Assembly (NCBI GenBank): GCA_964612145.1
Contig: CAZTBP010000015.1
Location: forward strand, 1-64,000
From: JAGNLV01 sp964612145
GTDB lineage: Bacteria > Zixibacteria > MSB-5A5 > GN15 > FEB-12
DNA length: 64,000 bases
Direction: 5' to 3'
Under the pieces are notes generated by a model. That model saw only the letters and a program-made list of their open reading frames with translations. It ran no database searches and was not told where the DNA came from. Shown here one piece after another: positions 15,695 through 25,305 of this stretch. Each line of letters begins with the position of its first letter. Within the stretch, counting starts at the first letter, position 1. Made by a program: the position numbers and the translations under genes.

Positions 15695-18106
15695 ATGTCG
15701 AAATATAAGATTGTACATAACTCGGAAGTCATAGATGTAAACGCCCGTCAGAACGTGATCCCGCTGCGCGATGTAGTCGTTTTCCCGCACATGATCTACC
15801 CCCTTTTAGTCGGCCGGGAAATGACCGTCAAAGCACTCCGCGAGGCCATGGACGGCAACCGTCAGGTCGTACTCCTCGCCCAGAAACTGGCCGGCGTCGA
15901 TACCCCAGTCCCGGGAGACCTCTACGAAGTCGGGTTGATCGCCCGCATTCTCCAGGTCATGAAAATGCCCAACGGGACATTCAAAGTCCTCGTCGAAGGG
16001 CTCGTCCGGGCCGAGGTCACCCAGTTCATCCCGAACGACGACTTCCTGCAGGCGCGGGTTGATGTCCGCCCGCCGGTCGACTCGGTCCAGGACACCGAAA
16101 TCGAAGCCCTCTCGCGCACCGTCTCCGAGCTGTTCGCCGAGTATGTGCACCTCAACCGCCGCGTACCGGACGAAGTCCTCGTTTCACTCGCCTCCATAGA
16201 GCAGTACGAACAACAGGCCGATACGATCGCCGCCCACATCCTGACCCGCAAAGAGACCAAACAGGAAGTGCTCGAAACGCGCGATATCAAACACCGCTTT
16301 ATGATCCTTGCCCGCATCCTCCGCGAGGAGCTGGAAATTCTCAAGGTCGAGCAGAAAATCGACGGCGACGTGCGCGAATCGATGTCTCGCTCTCAGCGGG
16401 AGTTCTATCTCCAGCAGCAACTCAAAGCCATCAAAGAGGAGCTTGGGCAATTCGATGAACCCGGCGCCGAGGTCGACGATCTCTACAATCAGCTGGAAAG
16501 CCGTGACTACCCCGATGAAGTTGCCGACAAGGCCGAGGAAGAGATCCGTAAACTCTCCAAGATGCACCCGTATTCCGCCGAAGCCGGCGTCGTGCGCAAC
16601 TATATCGAATGGCTGCTGGCTTTACCGTGGGACGACACCACCGATGACCGCACCGATTTCAAACAGGTAAAATCTATCCTCGACGGTGACCACTACGGCC
16701 TGGACAAACCCAAACAGCGCATCCTCGAACACCTCGCCGTGATTCGCCTCGCCGGCAAAGTTCGTGGCCCCATCCTTTGCCTGGTCGGCCCGCCCGGTGT
16801 CGGAAAAACCTCGGTCGGACGCTCTATCGCTCGCGCCCTTGACCGGAAATTCGTGCGCATGTCGCTCGGCGGCGTGCACGATGAATCCGAAATCCGCGGC
16901 CACCGCCGGACCTACATCGGCGCTATGCCCGGACGTATCATCCAGGGCCTTCGTCGAGCCGAATCCTCCAACCCGGTCTTTTTGCTGGATGAGGTCGACA
17001 AAATCGGCGCCGACTTCCGAGGCGATCCGGCCGCTGCCCTGCTTGAGGTCCTCGACCCGGAGCAGAACAACACTTTTTCGGACAACTACCTCGAGGTCGA
17101 GTGCGACCTGTCAAATATCCTGTTTTTAACAACGGCCAACAACATCAGCACCATCCCGCCCGCCCTGCGGGATCGCATGGAGATCATCCGCCTCCCCGGC
17201 TACCTTGATTTCGAAAAGGCTGCTATCGCCCGAGAATTTCTCCTGCCCAAGCTGGTTGAACAGATTGGCCTGAAAAAAGTCGTGGTGGATTTCAAGGACG
17301 AAGCGATGTTCGAAATCATCCGCTCGTACACTCGCGAAGCCGGCGTCCGCGAACTCGAACGCCAGATAGCATCACTGCTTCGGAAAGCAGCCGTCGAAGT
17401 CGCCGAGGGCAAAAGGATGCGCAAGCTGACCATCACCCGCAACAAGATCCACAAGCTCCTTGGCGCCCCGAAATATATCGGTACCAATATCAAAGACGAA
17501 CCGACTGTCGGCTATTCGGTCGGCCTGGCCTGGACCGAAAACGGCGGCGAGGTTCTGCCGGTCGAAGTTGTCCCCATGGCCGGTAAGGCCAAACTGACCA
17601 TGACCGGCTCGCTCGGCGACGTCATGCGCGAGTCGGCCACGACCGCCCTGTCCTATATCCGGAACCACGCCGCCATGTTCAACCTCAAGGAAGACTTCTT
17701 CGAAAACGCCGACCTCCACGTGCACCTGCCCGAAGGCGCGGTACCCAAAGACGGTCCCTCGGCCGGTATAACCCTCCTCATGGCGATTTTGTCATCGCTG
17801 ACCGAAGTCCCGGTTCGAACCGATATCGCCATGACCGGCGAGGTCACTCTCACCGGCGACGTTCTCCCGGTCGGCGGCCTGAATGAAAAGCTGCTTGCCG
17901 CCAAGCGGCTCCGCATCATGGAAGTCGTCGTGCCCGATAAGAACCGCAAAGACGTCAAAGAACTTCCGCCCGATCTCCGCAAGGGCCTGAAGATACATTA
18001 CGCGAAAACCATTCGCGACGTCATTCGCCTGACAATGACCGAAAGCCCTGTAACACGAGCGCGGACCCGAAAAAGCTATCGCATCAACCGCGAGGCGCCG
18101 CGCTAA
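15695..18106 (+). CDS. lon: ATP-dependent protease Lon (LonA)
   Basis: An 803-aa cytosolic AAA+ serine protease that degrades misfolded and regulatory proteins. Order: N-terminal substrate domain (VIPLRDVVVFPHMIYPLLVGR), coiled coil (SRSQREFYLQQQLKAIKEEL), AAA+ module with Walker A GPPGVGKTS, Walker B FLLDEVDK, and protease domain with catalytic Ser near residue 689 in PKDGPSAGITLL. The Ser-Lys dyad Lys lies further on in NEKLLAAKR. The ATG at 15695 is preferred over the upstream GTG at 15665 because GGAGG stands 7 nt before it. Normal family length. Confidence 0.97.
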   Translation: MSKYKIVHNSEVIDVNARQNVIPLRDVVVFPHMIYPLLVGREMTVKALREAMDGNRQVVLLAQKLAGVDTPVPGDLYEVGLIARILQVMKMPNGTFKVLVEGLVRAEVTQFIPNDDFLQARVDVRPPVDSVQDTEIEALSRTVSELFAEYVHLNRRVPDEVLVSLASIEQYEQQADTIAAHILTRKETKQEVLETRDIKHRFMILARILREELEILKVEQKIDGDVRESMSRSQREFYLQQQLKAIKEELGQFDEPGAEVDDLYNQLESRDYPDEVADKAEEEIRKLSKMHPYSAEAGVVRNYIEWLLALPWDDTTDDRTDFKQVKSILDGDHYGLDKPKQRILEHLAVIRLAGKVRGPILCLVGPPGVGKTSVGRSIARALDRKFVRMSLGGVHDESEIRGHRRTYIGAMPGRIIQGLRRAESSNPVFLLDEVDKIGADFRGDPAAALLEVLDPEQNNTFSDNYLEVECDLSNILFLTTANNISTIPPALRDRMEIIRLPGYLDFEKAAIAREFLLPKLVEQIGLKKVVVDFKDEAMFEIIRSYTREAGVRELERQIASLLRKAAVEVAEGKRMRKLTITRNKIHKLLGAPKYIGTNIKDEPTVGYSVGLAWTENGGEVLPVEVVPMAGKAKLTMTGSLGDVMRESATTALSYIRNHAAMFNLKEDFFENADLHVHLPEGAVPKDGPSAGITLLMAILSSLTEVPVRTDIAMTGEVTLTGDVLPVGGLNEKLLAAKRLRIMEVVVPDKNRKDVKELPPDLRKGLKIHYAKTIRDVIRLTMTESPVTRARTRKSYRINREAPR

Positions 18107-18137
18107 CAACGAGAACCCTCCGACTGGGAGAGGACGA

Positions 18138-18746
<609 letters not shown>

Positions 18747-18749
18747 GAC

Positions 18750-20027
18750 ATGGCTAAAAACCGTATCGTAGTAGGCTGTCAATGGGGCGACGAGGGCAAA
18801 GGCAAAATTGTCGATCTCCTCGCCGCCGACGCCGACGTTATCGCCCGTTTCCAGGGCGGCGCAAACGCCGGACACACTATCGTCGTTGACGACCGCAAAT
18901 ACGTTCTTCACCTGATCCCCTCGGGAATTATCCACCCCGGCAAAGAATGCTTTATCGGCAACGGCGTCGTGCTCGATCCATTCGGTTTCAAAGAAGAACT
19001 CGATTTCCTCACCTCCCAGAACATCAGCTACAGCGGCCGCCTATGGATCTCACCCGCCGCCAACCTCGTCCTGCCGTACCACAAACTGATCGACGCTATC
19101 CAGGAAAACGCCCGGGGAACCGCCCCCATCGGCACCACCATGCGCGGCATCGGCCCGGCCTACATTGACAAAGTCGCCCGTAACGGCATTCGCGTAATTG
19201 ACCTGTTCAACCCCGAACGCCTCAAAAAGCGCCTCGACTACCAGATGAAAATTAAACGCGAATTCCTCGAAGGTTCCGACGACGAACGCGCCGATCTCAA
19301 ACGCACCTTCGATGAACTCATCGAACTCGCCGTCATCCTCCGCCCGCTCGTCACCGATGTCTCCCTCGCCTTGCAACGCGCCAAACAGGCCGGCAAGTCA
19401 ATTCTGTACGAAGGCGCGCAGGGAACCATGCTCGATGTCGACCTCGGCACCTATCCATTTGCCACCTCCTCGAACACCACCGTCGGCGGCGCCCTGACCG
19501 GACTCGGCATCGGCCCGCATATGATCGACGAGGTCACCGGCGTCATCAAAGCTTACACCACCCGCGTCGGAGCCGGGCCGTTCCCAACCGAGTTGATCGA
19601 CGATACCTGCGATGAACTCCGCCGACGCGGCGACGAATTCGGCGCTACTACCGGCCGACCCCGCCGCTGCGGCTGGCTCGACCTGGTCCAGCTCCGCCAC
19701 GCCGTCCGCATCAACGGCGTCCAGTCCATAGCTGTGACGAAACTCGACGTGCTCGACGAAATGGAAGAAATCAAAGTGTGCACCGGCTACCAGCTCAATG
19801 GCGACACGCTCGACGAAGTCCCACTGGACCTTTCGCTGCTCCAGCACGTCAGACCGATCTACAAGTCCCTCCCCGGCTGGCAGGCGCCGTCAACCGGCAT
19901 CACGACCTTTGAGGAACTGCCGGAAAACGCCAGGACCTATCTCAATTTCGTCGCGGATTCGCTGAACGTCAGTATCGCTATCGTCTCCACCGGTGCCCGA
20001 CGCGACGAAACCATTGCCGTAGGGTAA
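18750..20027 (+). CDS. purA: adenylosuccinate synthetase
   Basis: A 425-aa enzyme joining IMP and aspartate with GTP, the first committed step from IMP to AMP. The N-terminal VVGCQWGDEGKGKIVDLL is the GTP/IMP-binding signature with the catalytic Asp. GANAGHTIVV and the loops GTTMRGIGPAY and GATTGRPRRCGW are also family hallmarks. Normal length. It starts 3 bp after engB, and the FKBP lipoprotein gene follows by 7 bp. Confidence 0.97.
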   Translation: MAKNRIVVGCQWGDEGKGKIVDLLAADADVIARFQGGANAGHTIVVDDRKYVLHLIPSGIIHPGKECFIGNGVVLDPFGFKEELDFLTSQNISYSGRLWISPAANLVLPYHKLIDAIQENARGTAPIGTTMRGIGPAYIDKVARNGIRVIDLFNPERLKKRLDYQMKIKREFLEGSDDERADLKRTFDELIELAVILRPLVTDVSLALQRAKQAGKSILYEGAQGTMLDVDLGTYPFATSSNTTVGGALTGLGIGPHMIDEVTGVIKAYTTRVGAGPFPTELIDDTCDELRRRGDEFGATTGRPRRCGWLDLVQLRHAVRINGVQSIAVTKLDVLDEMEEIKVCTGYQLNGDTLDEVPLDLSLLQHVRPIYKSLPGWQAPSTGITTFEELPENARTYLNFVADSLNVSIAIVSTGARRDETIAVG

Positions 20028-20034
20028 GCGGGCC

Positions 20035-20478
20035 ATGAAAACACTGACCTCATGTGCCCTGCTGATCGCCCTGATCGGATCCGTCGCCCTCTCCTGCGGC
20101 GGTCCCTCCGAGGGCGCCGTGCGATGGTACGACACCGACACCGGCCTTCGCTACGCCGACACCGCCCCCGGATTCGGCCGCCAGGCCCAGTCCGGCGATA
20201 TCGTCCAGGTCCACTACACCGGCTGGCTGATAGTCAACGGCGCCCGCGGACAATTATTCGACTCGTCGGTAGGCTCAGAACCGCTCCAGTTCAAACTCGG
20301 CGCCGGACAGGTTATCCGCGGCTGGGAGGAAGGTGTTCGCGGCATGCAGGAAGGCGGCACCCGTCGACTGATTATCCCACCCGATCTTGCGTATGGCGAT
20401 CGCGGTTTCAGCTCCGTCATCCCGCCCGGCTCGACCCTGGAATTCGAGGTGGAACTGCTCAAAATCGTCAGCCGCTGA
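20035..20478 (+). CDS. FKBP-type peptidyl-prolyl isomerase, probable lipoprotein
   Basis: A 147-aa protein. A short signal peptide ends in VALSC-GG, an imperfect lipobox, so it is probably membrane-anchored in the envelope. The rest is one FKBP domain: VQVHYTGWL, FKLGAGQVIRGWEEGVRGM, RLIIPPDLAYGDRG and the final IPPGSTLEFEVELLKI. The core FK506-site residues (Tyr, Phe, Trp, Tyr) are all present, so isomerase activity is expected. It closes the engB-purA operon. Confidence 0.9.
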   Translation: MKTLTSCALLIALIGSVALSCGGPSEGAVRWYDTDTGLRYADTAPGFGRQAQSGDIVQVHYTGWLIVNGARGQLFDSSVGSEPLQFKLGAGQVIRGWEEGVRGMQEGGTRRLIIPPDLAYGDRGFSSVIPPGSTLEFEVELLKIVSR

Positions 20479-20658
20479 GTGCAAATCGGTATTCATCGGA
20501 CATCTATTTCTTCATTGTCAGTCCTGCAATACCGGTCAAGATTTGTTTATTTGTAATATCGAGATAATCTGATCTCGTCCGCTTTGTGCGGGGAACTACC
20601 GCAGCAGAATACCGTTTGCTATTGTGATCGATGGCCCGCACTGCCCGACAAAAAGCCG

Positions 20659-20689
20659 TTGACATGCGACCATCAGACCGTATTATACT
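20659..20689 (+). promoter_or_regulatory. sigma-70-type promoter of tRNA-Lys
   Basis: A perfect TTGACA at 20659-20664 is followed by TATTATACT at 20681-20689, giving a -10 of TATTAT (16-bp spacer) or TATACT (19 bp). It lies about 40 bp before the tRNA. Confidence 0.7.
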
Positions 20690-20729
20690 GCTCGTGGCCG
20701 GATTCCGTATCCGGCTATCCCATGTAGAT

Positions 20730-20801
20730 GGGGGTGTAGCTCAGTGGTAGAGCACCTGCCTTTTAAGCAGGGTGTCGAAGGTTCGATCCCTTCCACCCTC
20801 A
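20730..20801 (+). tRNA. tRNA-Lys (anticodon TTT)
   Basis: A full cloverleaf. Acceptor GGGGGTG pairs with CACCCTC (one G-T), discriminator A. D-arm GCTC-AGTGGTA-GAGC, anticodon stem CCTGC/GCAGG with loop CTTTTAA, and T-arm GAAGG-TTCGATC-CCTTC. CCA is not encoded. A T-run follows at 20803-20808. Confidence 0.97.
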
Positions 20802-20883
20802 TTTTTTTGCCGGGAACAGGATCAGGAAACCCCGCCCGAAGCCTCCCTTCCTCCACAATTTCGATTGTACTTTCACCTTTGCC

Positions 20884-20913
20884 TTGACATTCTCGCGTGA
20901 TCAGGGCTATACT
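20884..20913 (+). promoter_or_regulatory. strong sigma-70-type promoter of the secreted-protein gene at 21187
   Basis: A perfect TTGACA (20884-20889), 18-bp spacer, TATACT (20908-20913). The start is expected near 20920, leaving an unusually long leader of about 265 nt before the ATG at 21187. Confidence 0.75.
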
Positions 20914-20923
20914 GAATTATTAA

Positions 20924-21058
20924 CGGAGTAAATTGACCTACATTATCCCTTTATTTTACTCCGATGAGTAACGGCCCCGGTCATGCCGACTGTCTCCCCG
21001 TTCTCAAGTTCCGCAGGTCTGCATTGCAGAAAAACTACCTACAAAGTCGTCTCATCGG
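20924..21058 (+). promoter_or_regulatory. structured 5' leader, possible RNA switch
   Basis: Two perfect long-range pairings can form in the leader RNA: CGGAGTAAA (20924-20932) with TTTACTCCG (20955-20963), and CCGATGAG (20961-20968) with CTCATCGG (21051-21058). They share bases 20961-20963, so they compete. A smaller TCTG/CAGA hairpin (21018-21030) nests inside the second. There is no T-run after either stem and no match to riboswitch consensus sequences that I know. Confidence 0.4.
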
Positions 21059-21186
21059 GTGGCATGTTCCCTCAGGTAACCTCTCCGACTCGAAAGACTT
21101 GTGACACTACTGGAGGCTATATAATCAGTACCACGCCCAACGCACGCAGAGAATAAATCTCAAACTTAAACCCACGAGGTATCACT

Positions 21187-22554
21187 ATGCGCCTTTTCCT
21201 CACGACTCTTTTCGCTTTCACCCTTGGCCTGGCTGTCAATTCCCAGGCCGCCTCGCCCCGTTCGATGAATTTCCAGGGTAAACTGACCGATGCCGCCGGC
21301 GATCCGGTGCCCGACGGCAACCACCTTATTGACCTGACAATCTTTAATTCCGAAGTTGGCGGCGCCACAATCTGGAGTGAAGCCGGCGTGAATGTCACAA
21401 CTACCGGCGGCATATTCTCGACTCAGATTGGCTCCGATGCAAATCCAATCGATCAGCAGGATTTTGCGCTCAACGACTCCCTCTGGTTGGAAATACAGAT
21501 TGGCGCTGAAATCCTTAGTCCCCGCACCTATCTGGAGGCCTCGCCTTTCGCCCTCGGTGCCGGTTCTATACAGGGCTGGTCCGAGATCTGGGGTCATCAA
21601 ACTGTCAAAGTCGATCCCGGCAATCCGACGATCGAAACGTTTGGAAATGACGGCCTCCTGCAGATAGCCATGTACGGCAACGCATGGGGAGAAGTCCGCC
21701 TTTTTGATGAGAATCCCGCTAACAACTTTGGCGCTCATCTGACCGCCAACGGCGGCAATGGCGCCGGGCAGTTGTCACTATATGGTGACGCCGCTGAACT
21801 CGATATTCGCCTTAGTGCGGACCAGACCGGTGACAACGCCGCAATCATGCCCCCCAGCAGCGTTCATTCGGATGAAATGTTGAACGAACCGGGGTTTGCC
21901 TTTAACTCGGAGCGTCCGTTTCTAGTGTTCGATGAAGACGGAAGCATGATACCAGAGGATATTATTACCATCGAAATAACCACTCCTGCGACCGGCTATA
22001 TTCTCGTGGAGGCCGTTTGCCACGTACAGTTGTCCGGCACCACCGGTGAAAACTTTATCTACATTCAAATTGACACAACTTCGGGAGGCGCTATCGGAGA
22101 AGCTGGCGAGTTTATCTGGATGGGCGATATCGCCTATTCTTCCACCAGCCAAGTCTATCGATCTGCAAATTTGAAAAAGGCCTACAATGTCCCCGCCGGG
22201 ACTTACACTTTCCGAATGGAGGGCGACGCTTGGAACGCAAACGACCCTGCTGCCAATCATAATCTCTACCAGGTTCAAATTCAGGCCACCTACTACCCGA
22301 CTTCATACGGAACTGCCAGGAGCCTCGTGACTTCTGCGTCCGGATTCGACAGCGCCACGCCGATCACCTGCACCGACCCGCAGACCGGCACTTCCCGCAC
22401 CGCGTACGAAGTTGACCTACGCGAACTCGAAGTGAAAGCGAAAGAGGCCCGCATCGCTGCCCTCGAAGCAGAACTCGAACTGCAACGCGCCCGCGAGGCA
22501 GCCACAAGCAACGAAAATGCGCAGCCAACCGACGCCGCAGCCAACCACCGCTAA
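21187..22554 (+). CDS. secreted protein with C-terminal coiled coil, unknown function
   Basis: A 455-aa protein. The signal peptide ends near SQA-AS. Residues about 25-125 (MNFQGKLTDAAGDPVPDG..., LWLEIQIG, YLEASPFA) match a beta-rich N-terminal module common in large secreted proteins that often precede tail-fibre or endosialidase-chaperone regions. The middle is beta-rich. The last about 60 residues (YEVDLRELEVKAKEARIAAL onwards) are a charged coiled coil, probably for trimerisation. It is followed 24 bp later by the dockerin-repeat protein gene. Surface location is likely and function unknown. Confidence 0.75.
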   Translation: MRLFLTTLFAFTLGLAVNSQAASPRSMNFQGKLTDAAGDPVPDGNHLIDLTIFNSEVGGATIWSEAGVNVTTTGGIFSTQIGSDANPIDQQDFALNDSLWLEIQIGAEILSPRTYLEASPFALGAGSIQGWSEIWGHQTVKVDPGNPTIETFGNDGLLQIAMYGNAWGEVRLFDENPANNFGAHLTANGGNGAGQLSLYGDAAELDIRLSADQTGDNAAIMPPSSVHSDEMLNEPGFAFNSERPFLVFDEDGSMIPEDIITIEITTPATGYILVEAVCHVQLSGTTGENFIYIQIDTTSGGAIGEAGEFIWMGDIAYSSTSQVYRSANLKKAYNVPAGTYTFRMEGDAWNANDPAANHNLYQVQIQATYYPTSYGTARSLVTSASGFDSATPITCTDPQTGTSRTAYEVDLRELEVKAKEARIAALEAELELQRAREAATSNENAQPTDAAANHR

Positions 22555-22578
22555 ACTGCAGCAAAGGAAAATGATTCT

Positions 22579-23025
22579 ATGACTACACAGAAATCAATCC
22601 CGAGGCTGCTCACGGCGCTGGCTGTCGGACTGCTCCTGGCTGGGACCACATCGTTCGCTGCCGGCGAGAAGATCGACTCGAAAGTAGTCGGCGGCGCCGG
22701 AAGTCAATCAGGCTCGGCCGGCTACAGCCTGACCGCCACTGTCGGCCAGACCGCTGCCGCCACCGCATCGTCAGCCTCCTACCGGCTCCCCCAGGGTTTC
22801 TGGCAAAGTACCGGCTGTTGCACCACCCGCGGTGACTTCAACTCCGATAGCGGTGTCAACGTGGCCGACCTGACCGCTCTGGTCGATTTCCTCTTCCGTG
22901 GCGGCCCCCCGGCCGATTGTGAGGCCCACAGCGATGTCAACGCCGACGGCGGCGCCAATGTCGCGGACCTGACCTACCTGGTCGATTTCCTCTTCCGCGG
23001 CGGCCCGCCTCCACCGTCCTGCTGA
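22579..23025 (+). CDS. secreted protein with two dockerin-type calcium repeats
   Basis: A 148-aa protein. After a signal peptide (ending SFA-AG) comes a short module ending in YRLPQGFWQS, then two dockerin type I repeats: GDFNSDSGVNVADLTALVDF and SDVNADGGANVADLTYLVDF, each followed by LFRGGPP. The D-x-N-x-D-x-G-x-N-x-x-D spacing gives EF-hand-like calcium loops. Dockerins bind cohesins in cellulosomes, but here they more likely serve calcium-stabilised folding or surface attachment, since no cohesin is visible nearby. It probably shares a transcript with 21187-22554. A terminator follows. Confidence 0.85.
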   Translation: MTTQKSIPRLLTALAVGLLLAGTTSFAAGEKIDSKVVGGAGSQSGSAGYSLTATVGQTAAATASSASYRLPQGFWQSTGCCTTRGDFNSDSGVNVADLTALVDFLFRGGPPADCEAHSDVNADGGANVADLTYLVDFLFRGGPPPPSC

Positions 23026-23043
23026 GTATTGCCCATAGAGAAC

Positions 23044-23078
23044 AAAAAGACCGGCCGCATACAACGACCGGTCTTTTT
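23044..23078 (+). terminator. intrinsic terminator
   Basis: AAAAAGACCGG (23044-23054) pairs with CCGGTCTTTTT (23068-23078). It works in both directions. The rest of 23079-23374 holds only the asnS promoter and a weaker GCCCG/CGGGC hairpin with an A-run at about 23118-23146. Confidence 0.9.
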
Positions 23079-23294
23079 CTCGTCTGCTGCCGACTGTCGC
23101 TGCACGCCGGACACAAAAAAAGCCCGATCTCACAAAGAAACCGGGCATCTATGTACGAGTTGGGAACTCTCTAATCGCGAATGTTCACTCTCTCTCAGCT
23201 CTCATTAGATTGTACTGCCCGGAATCACCAAAGGTTTCAAATGCTTCGTTAGTTTTCTGTTTAATTCGCCCGACAAATCCCGGATGCTTACCCC

Positions 23295-23323
23295 TTGCCA
23301 AAATCGCCCTTTGACTGTTTATT
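23295..23323 (+). promoter_or_regulatory. probable asnS promoter
   Basis: TTGCCA (23295-23300), 17-bp spacer, TTTATT (23318-23323). A moderate match about 50 bp before the ATG. Confidence 0.4.
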
Positions 23324-23374
23324 GTACGCCTGAACCGCTAACCGAGACTGTCCACTTTCTAGAGCGAGACGTTC

Positions 23375-24778
23375 ATGGATTACAAAGTTCGCACCAAAAT
23401 CAGGCAGATTGTAGTCGACGAAAAAGTCCCGGTCGACACCGTTGTCACTATCCTCGGACTGGTCCGCACCGCCCGCCATAGTAAAGGCGTGTCCTTTATC
23501 GAGGTCAACGACGGGTCCTGCCGCGAAAATCTCCAGGGGGTCGTCTCCGAACAGGACAAATTCCCGGAACTGGAAAAAATTGCTTCGGGTGCCTCGGTGC
23601 GGATGCGCGGAAAACTGATCGAATCACCAGCCAAAGGCCAGAAGTTCGAGCTGGCTATCGAGGAACTCGACCTGATCGGCGAGGCTGATTCATCCTACCC
23701 GCTCCAAAAAAAACGCCACAGCTTCGAGTTCCTGCGCGAAATTGCCCACCTGCGACCGCGCGGCAACACCTTCGGCGCTGTCAACCGGATTCGTTCCCGC
23801 CTCGCCTACGCCGTCCACAAGTACTACCAGGACCGCGGGTTCTACTACATCCATACGCCGATTATCACCGGCTCGGACTGCGAAGGCGCCGGCGAACTCT
23901 TCCGCGTAACCACCCTCCCGGTCGACAACCCGCCAAAAGCCGACGGCAAGATCGACTGGTCCGAGGACTTCTTTGCCCGTGAAACCTACCTGACCGTCTC
24001 CGGCCAGCTCGAGGGCGAACTCCTGGCCACCGCCCTCGGCGACATCTATACCTTCGGCCCGACCTTCCGCGCCGAAAACTCCAACACCGCCCGCCACGCC
24101 TCCGAATTCTGGATGATCGAGCCTGAAATGGCCTGGGCCGAACTCGAGGACGACATGGACCTGGCCGAGGACTTCCTCAAATACCTCTTCAAATTCGCCC
24201 TCGAGGACTGCCCCGGTGATATGCAGTTCTTCAACCAGTTTATCGACAAGGACAAAAAACTGATAGAAACGCTCGAAGGCGTGGTCAACAGCGAATTCGA
24301 ACGCGTCACCTACACCAAAGCGGTCGAGCTGCTGGAAAAATCCGGCAAGAGTTTCGAATTCCCGGTCGAGTGGGGCGTTGACCTCCAGACCGAACACGAG
24401 CGGTACCTGACCGAACACATTTTCAAAAAACCGGTCATTGTCTATGACTACCCCCTGAAAATCAAAGCCTTTTACATGCGTGTCAACGACGACTGGAAAA
24501 CCGTCCGCGCTATGGATGTTCTGGTACCGCGAGTGGGCGAAATAATCGGCGGCTCCCAGCGTGAGGAACGACTCGACGTCCTCAAAAAACACATGGAAAT
24601 TAAGGGCCTCACCGAGTGGGAAAATTACTCCTGGTATTTTGACATCCGCAAGTACGGTACCATGCCCCACGCCGGCTTCGGTCTCGGGTTCGAACGGGCC
24701 ATCATGTACATCACCGGGATGCAGAATATCCGCGACGTCCTCCCCTTCCCGCGAGTCCCCCGCTGGGCCAAGTTCTGA
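23375..24778 (+). CDS. asnS: asparaginyl-tRNA synthetase
   Basis: A 467-aa class IIb synthetase charging tRNA-Asn. An N-terminal OB-fold (VTILGLVRTARHSKGVSFIEV) binds the anticodon. The catalytic core has motif 2 FRAENSNTARHASEFWMIEPE and motif 3 GFGLGFERAIMYITGM. The ENSNT...EFWMIEPE form separates AsnRS from AspRS. The insert PADGK-type segment and normal length support the call. It stands alone with its own promoter. Confidence 0.96.
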   Translation: MDYKVRTKIRQIVVDEKVPVDTVVTILGLVRTARHSKGVSFIEVNDGSCRENLQGVVSEQDKFPELEKIASGASVRMRGKLIESPAKGQKFELAIEELDLIGEADSSYPLQKKRHSFEFLREIAHLRPRGNTFGAVNRIRSRLAYAVHKYYQDRGFYYIHTPIITGSDCEGAGELFRVTTLPVDNPPKADGKIDWSEDFFARETYLTVSGQLEGELLATALGDIYTFGPTFRAENSNTARHASEFWMIEPEMAWAELEDDMDLAEDFLKYLFKFALEDCPGDMQFFNQFIDKDKKLIETLEGVVNSEFERVTYTKAVELLEKSGKSFEFPVEWGVDLQTEHERYLTEHIFKKPVIVYDYPLKIKAFYMRVNDDWKTVRAMDVLVPRVGEIIGGSQREERLDVLKKHMEIKGLTEWENYSWYFDIRKYGTMPHAGFGLGFERAIMYITGMQNIRDVLPFPRVPRWAKF

Positions 24779-24829
24779 GTCGCCTGCGCACCGACTGCGT
24801 TACATATACTTTTTCACCGAGGATTCTGT

Positions 24830-25297
24830 ATGGCTATCAATCAAATGTATGAACGCCGCTACTTCCGATTCCTGGATCTATGGGACATCGGCGACTGGAA
24901 AATGAAAGCGTACGGCATCACCACGAAAAAGAGTAATCCAAACGTCAACCTGATCGCCGCCGCCCGCAAGACCGCCGACGACCTCCTTTCGGATGTAGCT
25001 GTCGACGACCACACCTACGGCATCGGTTATATCGGAATTCACGACGGCGCCACCTCGAACTTCGTCTTTATCGACTGGTGGGCCGATGACAACGAACTGC
25101 ACCATCATGTCTATACCTCGCCCAACGACAATCCCGAGGATCTCAAACCAGCCGACATTGAAACAGCCAAGGCCTGCGTCTGGGATTTACACTTGATGTA
25201 CTTTGAGCGAAATGCCTGGGTCAAACACGTTCTGTCCGGCCAGGGTGCCGGCGGCTTTGAACCCTACCTGTACGACCGATTGATAGAGGAAGCGTAG
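24830..25297 (+). CDS. conserved hypothetical protein
   Basis: A 155-aa soluble protein with no signal peptide or membrane segment. It is rich in Trp, Tyr and His (FVFIDWWADDNELHHHVYTS, CVWDLHLMYFERNAW), suggesting an enzyme or ligand-binding fold. I do not recognise the family. It starts 51 bp after asnS, preceded by GAGG, and is followed 8 bp later by a cupin gene, probably in the same operon. Confidence 0.65.
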   Translation: MAINQMYERRYFRFLDLWDIGDWKMKAYGITTKKSNPNVNLIAAARKTADDLLSDVAVDDHTYGIGYIGIHDGATSNFVFIDWWADDNELHHHVYTSPNDNPEDLKPADIETAKACVWDLHLMYFERNAWVKHVLSGQGAGGFEPYLYDRLIEEA

Positions 25298-25305
25298 GAA
25301 CAAAA

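Noticed and set aside
20920..21186. A c-di-GMP (GEMM) riboswitch
   Set aside because: ACTCGAAAGA looks partly similar, but the flanking GEMM conserved bases and stem pairings are not present.
23690..24670. A 326-codon leftward open frame opposite asnS
   Set aside because: Antisense shadow of a well-conserved synthetase, with Val/Phe/Gly-biased composition and no recognisable domain.
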